In this document: positions 51,224 through 59,140 of the stretch, one piece after another
Position numbering within the stretch: the stretch's first letter is position 1
Layout of the letters: the number at the start of each line of letters is the position of its first letter
NCBI GenBank assembly: GCA_023390815.1
Contig: JAEWCC010000029.1
Location: 1 to 64,000, forward strand
Direction of reading: 5' to 3'
Origin: Bacillota bacterium
Lineage (GTDB): Bacteria; Bacillota; Clostridia; Christensenellales; SZUA-584
Length of the DNA stretch: 64,000 bases
Notes under the pieces: generated by a model
The model's database searches: none
What the model saw: the letters and a program-made list of their open reading frames with translations, nothing else
What the model was told of the DNA's origin: nothing
Program-made: the position numbers and the translations under genes

Positions 51224-51277
51224 CCGCCGTACTCCTCCTTACGCATTGTTATCCTCCGTGCAAATTTCATAAAGATG

Positions 51278-51306
51278 ATTTTACCATGCTTTGTTGTCAA
51301 ATACAA
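51278..51306 (-). promoter_or_regulatory. Sigma-A promoter of the CotH-VTC-DUF4956 operon
   Basis: Minus strand TTGTAT (51306-51301), 17-base spacer, extended -10 TGGTAAAAT (TAAAAT 51283-51278). It lies about 55 bases before the lamin-tail gene start. Confidence 0.65.
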
Positions 51307-51385
51307 CTAAATATCGCGTATATTGAAACGGTCTTTTCTAACCATTGGATTTCATGCCCAAACCTTCCTGCTCGATATCAATGAT

Positions 51386-51422
51386 AAAACAAAGCCGCCC
51401 GATACGTATAGCGACGGACGGC
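51386..51422 (-). terminator. Terminator after the zinc-ribbon gene at 51454
   Basis: Minus strand GCCGTCCG, 13-base loop, CGGGCGGC (one G-T pair) then TTTGTTTT. Confidence 0.75.
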
Positions 51423-51453
51423 CATATTTGTTTTGCACTAAGCTGGTTTACCG

Positions 51454-52047
51454 CTAATTGTCGTAGGCTTTCAGAAACTCATCCGGATCAAAGCTGTTTT
51501 CGGCTTTCCTGAACTGGCCGACGTCCTCAATCTCGATCTCTCTTCCATCCAGCGAAAAATCAAATTCCTCGTCGTCCGCGGTAATTACACCTTCTTTGTT
51601 TCCGCTGTCGAATGAATAATTGCCTTCGTCACTGCCATCCACTGTATGGCTCACGACGATACCGTCTTTCTGAAATTCCAGCACGACGCCGCGCTCCTCA
51701 CAGTACCAGGTACCGACGACAGCGGAACTGGCGGTTAAGATAACGAGCAGCACGATCGCTGCGATGACCGCAACGCCGCCCAATGCCAAGCCAACGATCA
51801 GCCCCGTTTTTTTCTTCTTTGCAGCCGGAGGCTGTTGGGGGTTATACGGGGGCTGCTCCATTGGATATGCAGGCGGTATCACCGGCTGCGTATACGGCGC
51901 GCTCTGCGGATATCCGCCCGGCTGTGCGTACGGCGTATTTTCAGGAACGCTTTGCCGGTTGTTTACCGGCGGTTCCAAAGAAGCCCCGCAGTTTTCACAG
52001 TATGCTGCACCCGCGTCATTTTTCCGTCCGCAATTTGTACAGAACAT
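51454..52047 (-). CDS. Zinc-ribbon membrane protein, unknown function
   Basis: A 197-residue protein: N-terminal zinc ribbon (MFCTNCGRKNDAGAAYCENCGASL, Cys3/6/17/20), a Pro/Gln/Tyr-rich linker, a membrane helix (about residues 84-106), and an extracytoplasmic beta domain (about 110-197: AVVGTWYCEERGVVLEFQKDGIVV, EGNYSFDSGNKEGVITADD). The same domain order and a similar GTWY-type beta domain recur in the gene at 52087. Function unknown. Confidence 0.82.
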   Translation of the reverse strand: MFCTNCGRKNDAGAAYCENCGASLEPPVNNRQSVPENTPYAQPGGYPQSAPYTQPVIPPAYPMEQPPYNPQQPPAAKKKKTGLIVGLALGGVAVIAAIVLLVILTASSAVVGTWYCEERGVVLEFQKDGIVVSHTVDGSDEGNYSFDSGNKEGVITADDEEFDFSLDGREIEIEDVGQFRKAENSFDPDEFLKAYDN

Positions 52048-52086
52048 CGCATGCGCCTCCTTGAAGATGATGCTGCGAATTGATTA

Positions 52087-52557
52087 TTATTGTAGTCCGC
52101 CCAGCATGCTGTCCCAATCAAAGTTGACCTGCTCGACATATGCCTTCGTTAATGTGGAACCCGACCAATTCATGGTGGTACCGTCGCAGGTGAAAGTATT
52201 CTCGTTACCACTGAGTGTAATTGTTCCAGTATCGGTCTTGCTATCAAAACTGTATGTGCCCGGATTTTCTTCTTCCATTGCAGTCATGACCACCACGCCG
52301 TTGGGTTTAAAGTTGAGGTAGCCGTACCCCTCGGATTCGTACCATGTACCTTTCAGTTCGTTCGGAACTTTGCCGATCAGGTATACGCACAGGAACAACG
52401 CAATCACAAGGACTGCGACCACCGAGGCAATAATGATGACTTTGCGCAGCCGCTTTGCCTGATCGCCTTTTACCTCACCCGGTACCAATGCCTGGCCGCA
52501 ATGCGGGCACACTTTTTTGTCTTTCTTCACATTGATATTGCATTTCTTGCAGTACAT
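52087..52557 (-). CDS. Zinc-ribbon membrane protein, paralogue of the 51454 gene
   Basis: A 156-residue protein with a zinc ribbon (CKKCNINVKKDKKVCPHCG), a membrane helix (about residues 40-62), and an extracytoplasmic beta domain opening LKGTWYESEGYGYLNFKPNGVVV and GTYSFDSKTDTGTITLSG, resembling the 51454 domain. ATG 52557 has AGAGGAG upstream; an earlier ATG 60 bases before is not needed. An extended -10 promoter (TGGTACAAT, 52598-52590) lies just upstream. Confidence 0.82.
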   Translation of the reverse strand: MYCKKCNINVKKDKKVCPHCGQALVPGEVKGDQAKRLRKVIIIASVVAVLVIALFLCVYLIGKVPNELKGTWYESEGYGYLNFKPNGVVVMTAMEEENPGTYSFDSKTDTGTITLSGNENTFTCDGTTMNWSGSTLTKAYVEQVNFDWDSMLGGLQ

Positions 52558-52925
52558 ATGTTTTTCTCCTCTGTGCTGAGTGTAATCGTATTGTACCATA
52601 ATTTCTTTTAACAGCATACCCGTAATTTTTAAAGGAATGCGCGTCTTTTTACAATATGATTCTCAATACGCATTATTTAACCCGGCTATAGATCAACCAG
52701 GCACAAACCTATATATTGTCGATCGGTCAAGTATATCATGGAGATACTTGAATATCTTGTATAATTTTATCGAAATCATGAGAAATTTAATATTTTTTTT
52801 GTGAAATTTATAAAAATAATGAGTGCAATTGTGATGATATTGTGATAAGATTCACGATGTAGCATAGGGATTGTTAAATTTTTAACAATTGATATATGTA
52901 ATTATTTGCAGGAGGAGATGACCTT
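52558..52925. other. AT-rich intergenic region between divergent units, holding a Rex site
   Basis: About 370 bases without a gene. It is very AT-rich (for example ATTTAATATTTTTTTTG around 52790). On the left it holds the extended -10 for the zinc-ribbon gene; on the right it holds the Rex operator and the hydC ribosome-binding site (ggaggag). The nearest clear -35 (TTGTGA, 52840-52845) has no strong partner -10, so I do not place the hydrogenase promoter exactly. Confidence 0.7.
52871..52888 (+). promoter_or_regulatory. Rex operator upstream of the hydrogenase operon
   Basis: TTGTTAA-ATTT-TTAACAA, an exact match to the Rex consensus TTGTTAAnnnnTTAACAA. Rex is an NADH/NAD+ sensing repressor that leaves DNA when NADH is high. 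The site sits 38 bases before the first hydrogenase gene. Rex control of NADH-linked hydrogenases is established in Clostridia; the site here fits that role. Confidence 0.82.
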
Positions 52926-53402
52926 ATGATCAGCATCGATGATAAGCTTAAACGCGAAGAGCTGATAAGCTTCATCAGGGAACACGAAAAGAAGCCGGGG
53001 CCGCTCATGCCGGTGATGCAAAAAGCACAAAGCATCTATGGCGCCCTCACCTTTGAGGTGCAGGAGCTCATCGCCGAAGAGATGGGCATCCCCATGAGCG
53101 ACATCTATGGCGTCGCAACATTCTACTCTCAGTTTGCGCTGGAGCCCAAAGGCCAGCACATCATCAGCGTCTGCATGGGTACCGCTTGCTACGTTAAAAA
53201 CGTGGAAAAAGTTATGGAGAAGCTTTCCGAAGAGCTTGGAGTTGCTCCCGGGAAAACGACTCCTGACAACAAATTCACATTGGAAGCAACACGCTGCCTG
53301 GGCTGCTGCGGACTCGCTCCCGTCATTATGATTGACGATCAGGTGTACGGACGTTTAACTGCTGCCGAAGTACCGGGCATACTCGATAAGTACCGTAAGT
53401 AA
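52926..53402 (+). CDS. hydC: NuoE-like [2Fe-2S] subunit of NADH-linked hydrogenase (HydC)
   Basis: A 158-residue thioredoxin-fold subunit with CMGTAC (Cys-x4-Cys) and CLGCCG (Cys-x3-Cys), the four ligands of a [2Fe-2S] cluster. It is the small subunit of NADH-dependent, electron-bifurcating hydrogenases. It begins the operon, with ggaggag about 9 bases upstream and a Rex operator above that. Confidence 0.93.
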   Translation: MISIDDKLKREELISFIREHEKKPGPLMPVMQKAQSIYGALTFEVQELIAEEMGIPMSDIYGVATFYSQFALEPKGQHIISVCMGTACYVKNVEKVMEKLSEELGVAPGKTTPDNKFTLEATRCLGCCGLAPVIMIDDQVYGRLTAAEVPGILDKYRK

Positions 53403-53405
53403 GCC

Positions 53406-53957
53406 ATGAGAGACATTTCCCTGCACATCCTCGACATTGCGGAGAATTCCATACGGGCAGGCGCCAGCCTGATCCGTATCCGTATCTGCATGGATCAAAG
53501 CCGCGATATGCTGACCGTCGAGATTGACGATAACGGCTGCGGTATGAGCAAGGAAATGCTTGAGCGCGTTAAAAGCCCTTTTACGACGTCGAGAACCACC
53601 CGCAAGGTGGGCCTCGGCATACCGCTTTTCGCGGCAGGCTGTGAGAACACGGGCGGAAGCCTTGACATCTGGTCTGAGCCCGGGGTGGGCACGAAGCTGA
53701 CTGCGGTTTACCGCAACTCGCATATCGACCGTCCCCCGCTGGGCAACCTCGCGGAAACCGTATGCACCCTGACGTTGATGAACCCGGAACTCGACTTCGT
53801 GTTTACGGCGCAAAAGGAAGAAACTTTCGAGTTTGACACGCGCGAAATCAAGAGAACGCTGAACGGACTGCCGATCACGCAGCCCGAAGTGGTAAAGTTT
53901 ATTGGCGAATATCTTTCGGATGGAACAGAGCAAGTATTTGGAGGAGAAGAACAATGA
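53406..53957 (+). CDS. Histidine-kinase-like ATPase (HATPase_c) in the hydrogenase operon
   Basis: A 183-residue protein with only a GHKL ATP-binding fold: SIRAGASLIRIRI (N-box), DDNGCGMSKEML (G1), SRTTRKVGLGIPLF (G2 region) and GVGTKLTAVY. There is no HisKA, sensor or receiver domain. It starts 3 bases after hydC and overlaps the next gene by ATGA. Such proteins occur in Clostridial hydABC operons but their role is unknown; by analogy to anti-sigma kinases, serine kinase or ATP-sensing activity is possible. Confidence 0.9.
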   Translation: MRDISLHILDIAENSIRAGASLIRIRICMDQSRDMLTVEIDDNGCGMSKEMLERVKSPFTTSRTTRKVGLGIPLFAAGCENTGGSLDIWSEPGVGTKLTAVYRNSHIDRPPLGNLAETVCTLTLMNPELDFVFTAQKEETFEFDTREIKRTLNGLPITQPEVVKFIGEYLSDGTEQVFGGEEQ

Positions 53958-54331
53958 AGTCGTTAAAGGAGCTTGAAGAGATCCGGAACAAGGCATTGTC
54001 CCAGATCGATATCAGAACAAAAGGCGAAGGCACCCGAATCGTCGTCGGCATGGCTACCTGCGGTATCGCCGCGGGCGCGCGGCCGGTGCTTACCGCTTTT
54101 GTTGATGAAGTTGCAAAGCGTAAGCTCTCGGACGTGATGGTCTCCCAGACGGGCTGCATCGGCGCATGCCGTTTAGAGCCCATGGTGGAAGTCACCACGC
54201 CCGGCAAAGAGAAAGTAACCTACGTGAAGGTAACACCGGAGATGGTAAGCCGCATCGTTGCGGAACACATCGTCAACGGCAATATCGTTACGGAATACAC
54301 CATCGGCTACAGCGAAGCCAATCACAAATAG
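53954..54331 (+). CDS. [2Fe-2S] thioredoxin-like ferredoxin protein
   Basis: A 125-residue protein with a thioredoxin-like [2Fe-2S] fold. Cys residues in VGMATCGIAAGARP and QTGCIGACRLEPM are the expected ligands. It is similar to the N-terminal domain of HydB and may be an electron-transfer accessory in the bifurcating hydrogenase. Coupled to the HATPase gene by ATGA overlap. Confidence 0.88.
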   Translation: MKSLKELEEIRNKALSQIDIRTKGEGTRIVVGMATCGIAAGARPVLTAFVDEVAKRKLSDVMVSQTGCIGACRLEPMVEVTTPGKEKVTYVKVTPEMVSRIVAEHIVNGNIVTEYTIGYSEANHK

Positions 54332-54350
54332 GACAGGAGGGTGACAGACA

Positions 54351-56141
54351 ATGGCAATATACCGTTCTCATGTGCTGATTTGCGGCGGTACGGGGTGCAC
54401 ATCCTCCGACTCGCCTAAAATCATGGAAAAAATGAATGAGGAAATCGCCAAAGCGGGGCTCGAAAAGGAAGTTAAGGTCGTTCAGACCGGCTGCTTCGGC
54501 CTCTGTGCGATCGGCCCCATCATGATCGTATACCCGGAAGGCTGCTTCTACTCGCGCGTTAAGGTTGAGGATGTTCCGGAGATCGTCTCCGAGCACCTGC
54601 TCAAGGGCCGCATGGTGGAACGCCTTCTCTACAAGGAAGCTACCGAAGAGGTCGAAACCTCGCTCGATAACGTGGGCTTCTACAAGAAGCAAAAGCGCAT
54701 CGCGCTGCGCAACTGCGGCGTGATCGACCCCGAGAAGATCGAAGAGTACATCGCTTTTGACGGCTACAAGGCGCTGGGTACCTGCCTTTCCGAGTACAAG
54801 CCGCAGGATGTCATCGACATCATGAAGAAGAGCGGCCTGCGCGGACGCGGCGGCGGCGGCTTCCCCACCGGCATGAAGTGGCAGTTCTGCGCGAACGAGA
54901 AGAACCCGCAGAAATACGTCATCTGCAACGCGGACGAGGGCGACCCGGGCGCGTTCATGGACAGAAGCGTGCTTGAAGGCGATCCGCACGCGGTACTCGA
55001 AGCCATGGCGATCGCGGGCTACGCGATCGGCGCGAACATGGGTTATATCTACGTGCGCGCGGAATACCCCATCGCGGTCAAACGCCTCGAAATCGCTATC
55101 GGTCAGGCGCGTGAGCTGGGCCTGCTCGGCAAGAACATCTTCGGATCGGACTTCAGCTTCGACATCGAGATCCGTCTCGGCGCGGGCGCGTTCGTCTGCG
55201 GCGAAGAAACGGCGCTGATGTCCTCCATCGAGGGCCACAGAGGCGAGCCGACACCCAAGCCGCCGTTCCCGGCACAGTGCGGTCTGTTCGGCAAGCCGAC
55301 GATCATCAATAACGTTGAAACATTTGCGAACATTCCGCAGATCATATTGAAGGGCGCGGACTGGTTTGCTTCCATGGGCACCGAGAAGAGCAAGGGCACC
55401 AAGGTGTTTGCATTGGGCGGCAAGATCAACAATACCGGCCTCGTAGAGATCCCGATGGGTACGACCCTGCGCGAGATCATCTATGAAATCGGCGGCGGCA
55501 TCCCGGACGGCAAGGCGTTCAAAGCCGCGCAGACGGGCGGCCCGTCGGGCGGCTGCATACCGGTCAGCCACCTCGATACGCCGATCGATTACGACTCGCT
55601 GATGGCGATCGGTTCCATGATGGGCAGCGGCGGTCTGATCGTTATGGACGAAGACAACTGCATGGTGGACGTTGCGCGTTTCTTCCTCGACTTCACGGTC
55701 GATGAATCGTGCGGCAAATGCCCCCCCTGCCGTATCGGCACCAAGCGCATGCTGGAGATTCTGGAGCGCATCGTTTCGGGCCGCGGCGAAGACGGAGACA
55801 TCGAGAAGCTCGAAAAGCTGGGCAACAACATCAAGAACGCAGCGCTCTGCGGCCTTGGCAAGACGGCACCCAACCCCGTGCTTTCGACGATCAAGTACTT
55901 CCGCGACGAGTACGAAGCGCACATCTACCAGAAGAAGTGTCCGGCCGGCCATTGCAAGGCGCTGCTCAGCTATGTGATCCTCAAAGACAAGTGCATCGGC
56001 TGCAGCGCATGCGCGAAGGTTTGCCCGGTTGGCGCGATTTCCGGTAAGGTCAAAGAGCCGTTCGAGATCGACCAGAGCAAGTGCATCAAGTGCGGCGCGT
56101 GCGTGTCACGCTGCAAGTTCGGCGCGATCGAGAAGAAGTAA
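54351..56141 (+). CDS. hydB: NADH-binding flavin subunit of bifurcating hydrogenase (HydB)
   Basis: A 596-residue NuoF-like subunit. N-terminal [2Fe-2S] thioredoxin domain (ICGGTGCTSSDSPKIME), FMN/NADH domain (GRGGGGFPTGMKWQF, GAFVCGEETALMSSIEG), a [4Fe-4S] motif (ESCGKCPPCRIGTKRM), and a C-terminal two-[4Fe-4S] ferredoxin (CIGCSACAKVCPVG, CIKCGACVSRCKFG). It takes electrons from NADH and ferredoxin for H2 formation, or the reverse. Length and domain order match HydB of bifurcating hydrogenases. Confidence 0.95.
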   Translation: MAIYRSHVLICGGTGCTSSDSPKIMEKMNEEIAKAGLEKEVKVVQTGCFGLCAIGPIMIVYPEGCFYSRVKVEDVPEIVSEHLLKGRMVERLLYKEATEEVETSLDNVGFYKKQKRIALRNCGVIDPEKIEEYIAFDGYKALGTCLSEYKPQDVIDIMKKSGLRGRGGGGFPTGMKWQFCANEKNPQKYVICNADEGDPGAFMDRSVLEGDPHAVLEAMAIAGYAIGANMGYIYVRAEYPIAVKRLEIAIGQARELGLLGKNIFGSDFSFDIEIRLGAGAFVCGEETALMSSIEGHRGEPTPKPPFPAQCGLFGKPTIINNVETFANIPQIILKGADWFASMGTEKSKGTKVFALGGKINNTGLVEIPMGTTLREIIYEIGGGIPDGKAFKAAQTGGPSGGCIPVSHLDTPIDYDSLMAIGSMMGSGGLIVMDEDNCMVDVARFFLDFTVDESCGKCPPCRIGTKRMLEILERIVSGRGEDGDIEKLEKLGNNIKNAALCGLGKTAPNPVLSTIKYFRDEYEAHIYQKKCPAGHCKALLSYVILKDKCIGCSACAKVCPVGAISGKVKEPFEIDQSKCIKCGACVSRCKFGAIEKK

Positions 56142-56159
56142 GAAAGGAGCCTCTGGATC

Positions 56160-57902
56160 ATGATATCTTTAACCATAGACGGCATTAAAGTCGAAGTACC
56201 GGATAATACAACCGTACTCGAAGCCGCGAGAAAAGCGAATATCCGCATCCCCACGCTGTGCTACTTAAAGGGCGTCAACGCCATCGGCGCATGCCGTATG
56301 TGCCTTGTGGACGTACTTCAGGGCGGACGCGGCCTGCAGGCAGCGTGCGTGCTGCCCGCAACCGACGGCATGGTGATTGCCACCAATTCCAAGGCTGTTC
56401 AGGATGCGCGCAAGGTCAACCTTGAGCTGATTCTCTCCAACCACAACAAGAAGTGCCTCTCCTGCGTGAGAAATCGCAGCTGCGAACTCCAGAAGCTTTG
56501 CGAAGAGCTCGGCGTGGATGACGAGACGGTTTATGAAGGCGAGAAATACGATCGTCCGCTCGACACCGGCTCCCCCTCCGTCGTACGCGACCCCGAGAAG
56601 TGCATACTGTGCCGCCGCTGCATTGCGATGTGCAACAACGTGCAGAAGATCGGCGCGATCGGCGCAACGCAGAGAGGCTTTAAGACCATTGTCGAGCCGG
56701 TGTTCGGCAAGTCGCTCTCCGACGTGCTGTGCGTCAACTGCGGCCAGTGCATTACGGCGTGCCCGGTCGGCGCGCTGACGGAGAGAAGTGAGATCGACGA
56801 CGTATGGGCTGCGCTGCACGATCCGAGCAAGCACGTGGTTGTCCAGACCGCTCCCGCCGTACGCTTCGGCCTTGGCGAAGAGTTCGGTATCCCGCTCGGC
56901 ACCAGCGTCACGGGCAAGATGGCTGCCGCGCTGCGCCGTATCGGCTTCGCGAAGGTGTTCGACACCGACTTCGCCGCCGACCTCACGATCCTCGAAGAAG
57001 GCACCGAGCTGCTTGATCGTATCAAGAACGGCGGAAAACTGCCGCTGATCACCTCCTGCAGCCCCGGCTGGATCAAATACTGCGAAATGTTCTTCCCCGA
57101 TTTCCTCGACAACCTCTCGTCCTGCAAATCGCCGCACGAGATGGAAGGCGCGGTCATCAAGTCGTACTACGCGAAGAAGAACAACATCGATCCCAAGAGC
57201 ATCTATGTCGTCTCCGTAATGCCCTGCACCGCGAAGAAGTTCGAGAAGGAAAGAGACGAGCTCTCCAACGACGGCATGAGGAATGTGGACGCCGTGCTGA
57301 CCACGCGCGAACTGGCTCGCATGATCAAGCAGTCCGGCATCAATTTTGCGAAGCTGCCCGATGAAGACTTCGACATGATCCTGGGCGAGTCCACCGGCGC
57401 CGCGGTCATCTTTGGCGCGACAGGCGGCGTTATGGAAGCTGCGCTGCGTACCGTGGCCGATATCCTGACTGGCGAAGACCTTAAAGACATCGACTACGAA
57501 TGCGTCCGCGGTATCGACGGCGTCAAGGAAGCGACGCTCAACATTGCGGGCATGGACATCAATGTTGCGGTCGCGAGCGGCACGGGCAACGCCAAGAAGC
57601 TGCTCGAAGCGATCCGCAGAGGCGAAAAGAACTACCACTTCATCGAAGTCATGGGCTGCCCCGGCGGCTGCGTTACGGGCGGCGGACAGCCGATCGTCTC
57701 CGCGCAGGATAAGATGGAAGTGAACCCGTATGTGCTGCGCGCCAAGGCCACCTATGCCGAGGACGCAGGCAAGCCGAAGCGCAAGTCTCACAAGAACGAA
57801 GAAGTCAACCTGCTCTACAAGGAATACCTCGGAGAGATTGGCGGACACAAAGCGCACGAGCTGCTGCATACGCATTATCACCAGAGACCGAAATACAAGT
57901 AA
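56160..57902 (+). CDS. hydA: [FeFe]-hydrogenase catalytic subunit HydA
   Basis: A 580-residue [FeFe]-hydrogenase. N-terminal [2Fe-2S] (CYLKGVNAIGACRMCLV), a His-Cys3 [4Fe-4S] (HNKKCLSCVRNRSC), two [4Fe-4S] (CILCRRCIAMCNN, CVNCGQCITACPVGA), then the H-cluster motifs L1 TSCSPGWIKYC, L2 MPCTAKKFE and L3 EVMGCPGGCVTGGGQP. L1 has Ser where the best-studied clostridial enzyme has Cys, a variant also seen in NADH/NADP-linked enzymes. It is the last gene of the operon. Confidence 0.96.
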   Translation: MISLTIDGIKVEVPDNTTVLEAARKANIRIPTLCYLKGVNAIGACRMCLVDVLQGGRGLQAACVLPATDGMVIATNSKAVQDARKVNLELILSNHNKKCLSCVRNRSCELQKLCEELGVDDETVYEGEKYDRPLDTGSPSVVRDPEKCILCRRCIAMCNNVQKIGAIGATQRGFKTIVEPVFGKSLSDVLCVNCGQCITACPVGALTERSEIDDVWAALHDPSKHVVVQTAPAVRFGLGEEFGIPLGTSVTGKMAAALRRIGFAKVFDTDFAADLTILEEGTELLDRIKNGGKLPLITSCSPGWIKYCEMFFPDFLDNLSSCKSPHEMEGAVIKSYYAKKNNIDPKSIYVVSVMPCTAKKFEKERDELSNDGMRNVDAVLTTRELARMIKQSGINFAKLPDEDFDMILGESTGAAVIFGATGGVMEAALRTVADILTGEDLKDIDYECVRGIDGVKEATLNIAGMDINVAVASGTGNAKKLLEAIRRGEKNYHFIEVMGCPGGCVTGGGQPIVSAQDKMEVNPYVLRAKATYAEDAGKPKRKSHKNEEVNLLYKEYLGEIGGHKAHELLHTHYHQRPKYK

Positions 57903-57910
57903 GCACCACA

Positions 57911-57936
57911 AAAGCCCCGGAAATCCGGGGCTTTTT
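57911..57936 (+). terminator. Terminator of the hydrogenase operon
   Basis: Stem AAAAGCCCCGG/CCGGGGCTTTT with a 4-base loop and TTTTT, 8 bases after the hydA stop. Confidence 0.92.
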
Positions 57937-58024
57937 CATACCTTAAATTCGAGGTCACGCTCATTCCATCGGCATTTACTGCTGATAGTTTACCGGATAT
58001 CAGCAGCTTGTGATAGGATATTTA

Positions 58025-58053
58025 TTGCCATTCGGGCCGGTTTGTTATAGTAT
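58025..58053 (+). promoter_or_regulatory. Sigma-A promoter of the DUF2284 gene
   Basis: TTGCCA (58025-58030), 17-base spacer, TAGTAT (58048-58053), then a ribosome-binding site gggagg before the ATG at 58090. Confidence 0.65.
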
Positions 58054-58089
58054 AAAATAATCTTATGACAGCGACACAGGGAGGTCACA

Positions 58090-58596
58090 ATGGACAAAAC
58101 ATATTTTGTGGAGAAGGCATTGCAGCTGGGAGCGGACCATGCAGTTCTGTTCGATATCGAAGATATTGCTTTCGACCCGCGCACGATTCTTAAGTGCATG
58201 TTCGGATGTTCGGACTGGGGAAAGGGGCACACCTGCCCGTCGCGCCCCGGCTCCCCCATGCCTTGGGAATATAAAGAGATATTTGAGAAATACTCCTGGG
58301 GCGTCATCATCCACTCCGGCAGCAAGAAGGTCAGCCAGGAGGTATCGTTCGAAATCGAACGCGAAGCCTTCATCCAGGGGTACTACTTCGCATTTTCCCT
58401 TAGCGACTGCGCCCTGTGCAAGGAATGTATGGGTCTTTGCGGCAAAGAATGTGCGAATTCCAAAAAGTCGCGTCCTGCTTTCCATAGCGTAGGGATCGAC
58501 GTCTTCAAGACCGTTCACAAGTTCGGATTGCCGCTTGAAACGCTGGCCAGCGAAGACGCGCCGCAAAACTGGTATTCCGCGGTATTCATCGAGTAA
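58090..58596 (+). CDS. DUF2284 metal-binding protein
   Basis: A 168-residue DUF2284 protein with Cys in CMFGCSDWGKGHTCPSRPG and CALCKECMGLCGKECANSKKSRPAF, the pattern of a metal or iron-sulfur site, and a conserved Pro-Ser-Met near the end. The family is common in anaerobes; function unknown. It is alone between two terminators. Confidence 0.9.
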   Translation: MDKTYFVEKALQLGADHAVLFDIEDIAFDPRTILKCMFGCSDWGKGHTCPSRPGSPMPWEYKEIFEKYSWGVIIHSGSKKVSQEVSFEIEREAFIQGYYFAFSLSDCALCKECMGLCGKECANSKKSRPAFHSVGIDVFKTVHKFGLPLETLASEDAPQNWYSAVFIE

Positions 58597-58627
58597 CTAT
58601 TGCGATAATTCAATAGATGAATAAAAT

Positions 58628-58660
58628 AAAGGCTGCAGACCGTTTGGCTTGCAGCCTTTT
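58628..58660 (+). terminator. Terminator after the DUF2284 gene
   Basis: Stem AAAGGCTGCA/TGCAGCCTTT with a 12-base loop and TTTT. Confidence 0.85.
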
Positions 58661-58726
58661 ATATTACCGTCAGGATTCGTCTAGTTCGCTAGAAGGGGTA
58701 TACAGTGGAAGCGAAACGCTTGACTT

Positions 58727-59140
58727 ACCCCTCATCCGGCGCTGCGCCACCTTCTCCCAGGGAGAAGGCTTTGGGCTGTCTCTATTCCAGCATGCTTGGC
58801 ATACCGCATCCGCGAGTTCGCATAACCCGTTCTACTACTTCAAGCCATAGTAAGCAAAACGCTGGGGTTTCACCCCTCATCCGGTGCTGCGCGCCACCTT
58901 CTCCCCGGGAGAAGGCTTTGGTCCGCTGAAATACTGGCTTTCTTCTATTCCACCGATGCCGCCACCGCATCGGCGAGTTCACAACTCTTTCTATTATTTC
59001 GAGCTGATGAAGAGAATGCAATTAAGCAAAAACTCCGAGGTTCCACCCCTCATCCGGCGCTGCGCACCACCTTCTCCCGGGAGAAGGCTTTGTGTAGTCT
59101 CTATTCCAGTACCGATGCCGCTACCGCATCCGCGAGCTTG
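58727..59140. repeat. Three-unit palindromic repeat cluster carrying decayed fprA 3' ends
   Basis: Three copies start at 58727, 58872 and 59045 with ACCCCTCATCCGG, followed by GCTGCGC-CCACCTTCTCCC, the palindrome CCTTCTCCC(n)GGGAGAAGG (58750-58768, 58897-58915, 59070-59087; the last is an exact 18-bp dyad) and GGCTTTG. After each comes TCTATTCCA and ACCGCATC-GCGAG: in the third copy this is the real end of fprA, in the first two it is a decayed, non-coding copy of it. No transposase or ORF of note. It fills most of the 500-base gap between DUF2284 and fprA. Confidence 0.82.

Noticed and set aside
54288..55952. Minus-strand frame of 554 residues opposite hydB
   Set aside because: It is the antisense of a strongly conserved gene, with low-complexity Arg/Ala/Asp content typical of antisense frames in GC-rich codons.
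56265..57911. Minus-strand frame of 548 residues opposite hydA
   Set aside because: Same reason: it mirrors HydA codon usage and has no start signal or family match.
58617..58850. Plus-strand frame over the first repeat unit
   Set aside because: It crosses a terminator and the repeat, and its sequence follows the repeat rather than a protein pattern.
58727..59140. CRISPR array
   Set aside because: The repeats are only three, unevenly spaced (145 and 173 bases), hold palindromes, and share their tails; there are no spacers or cas genes.
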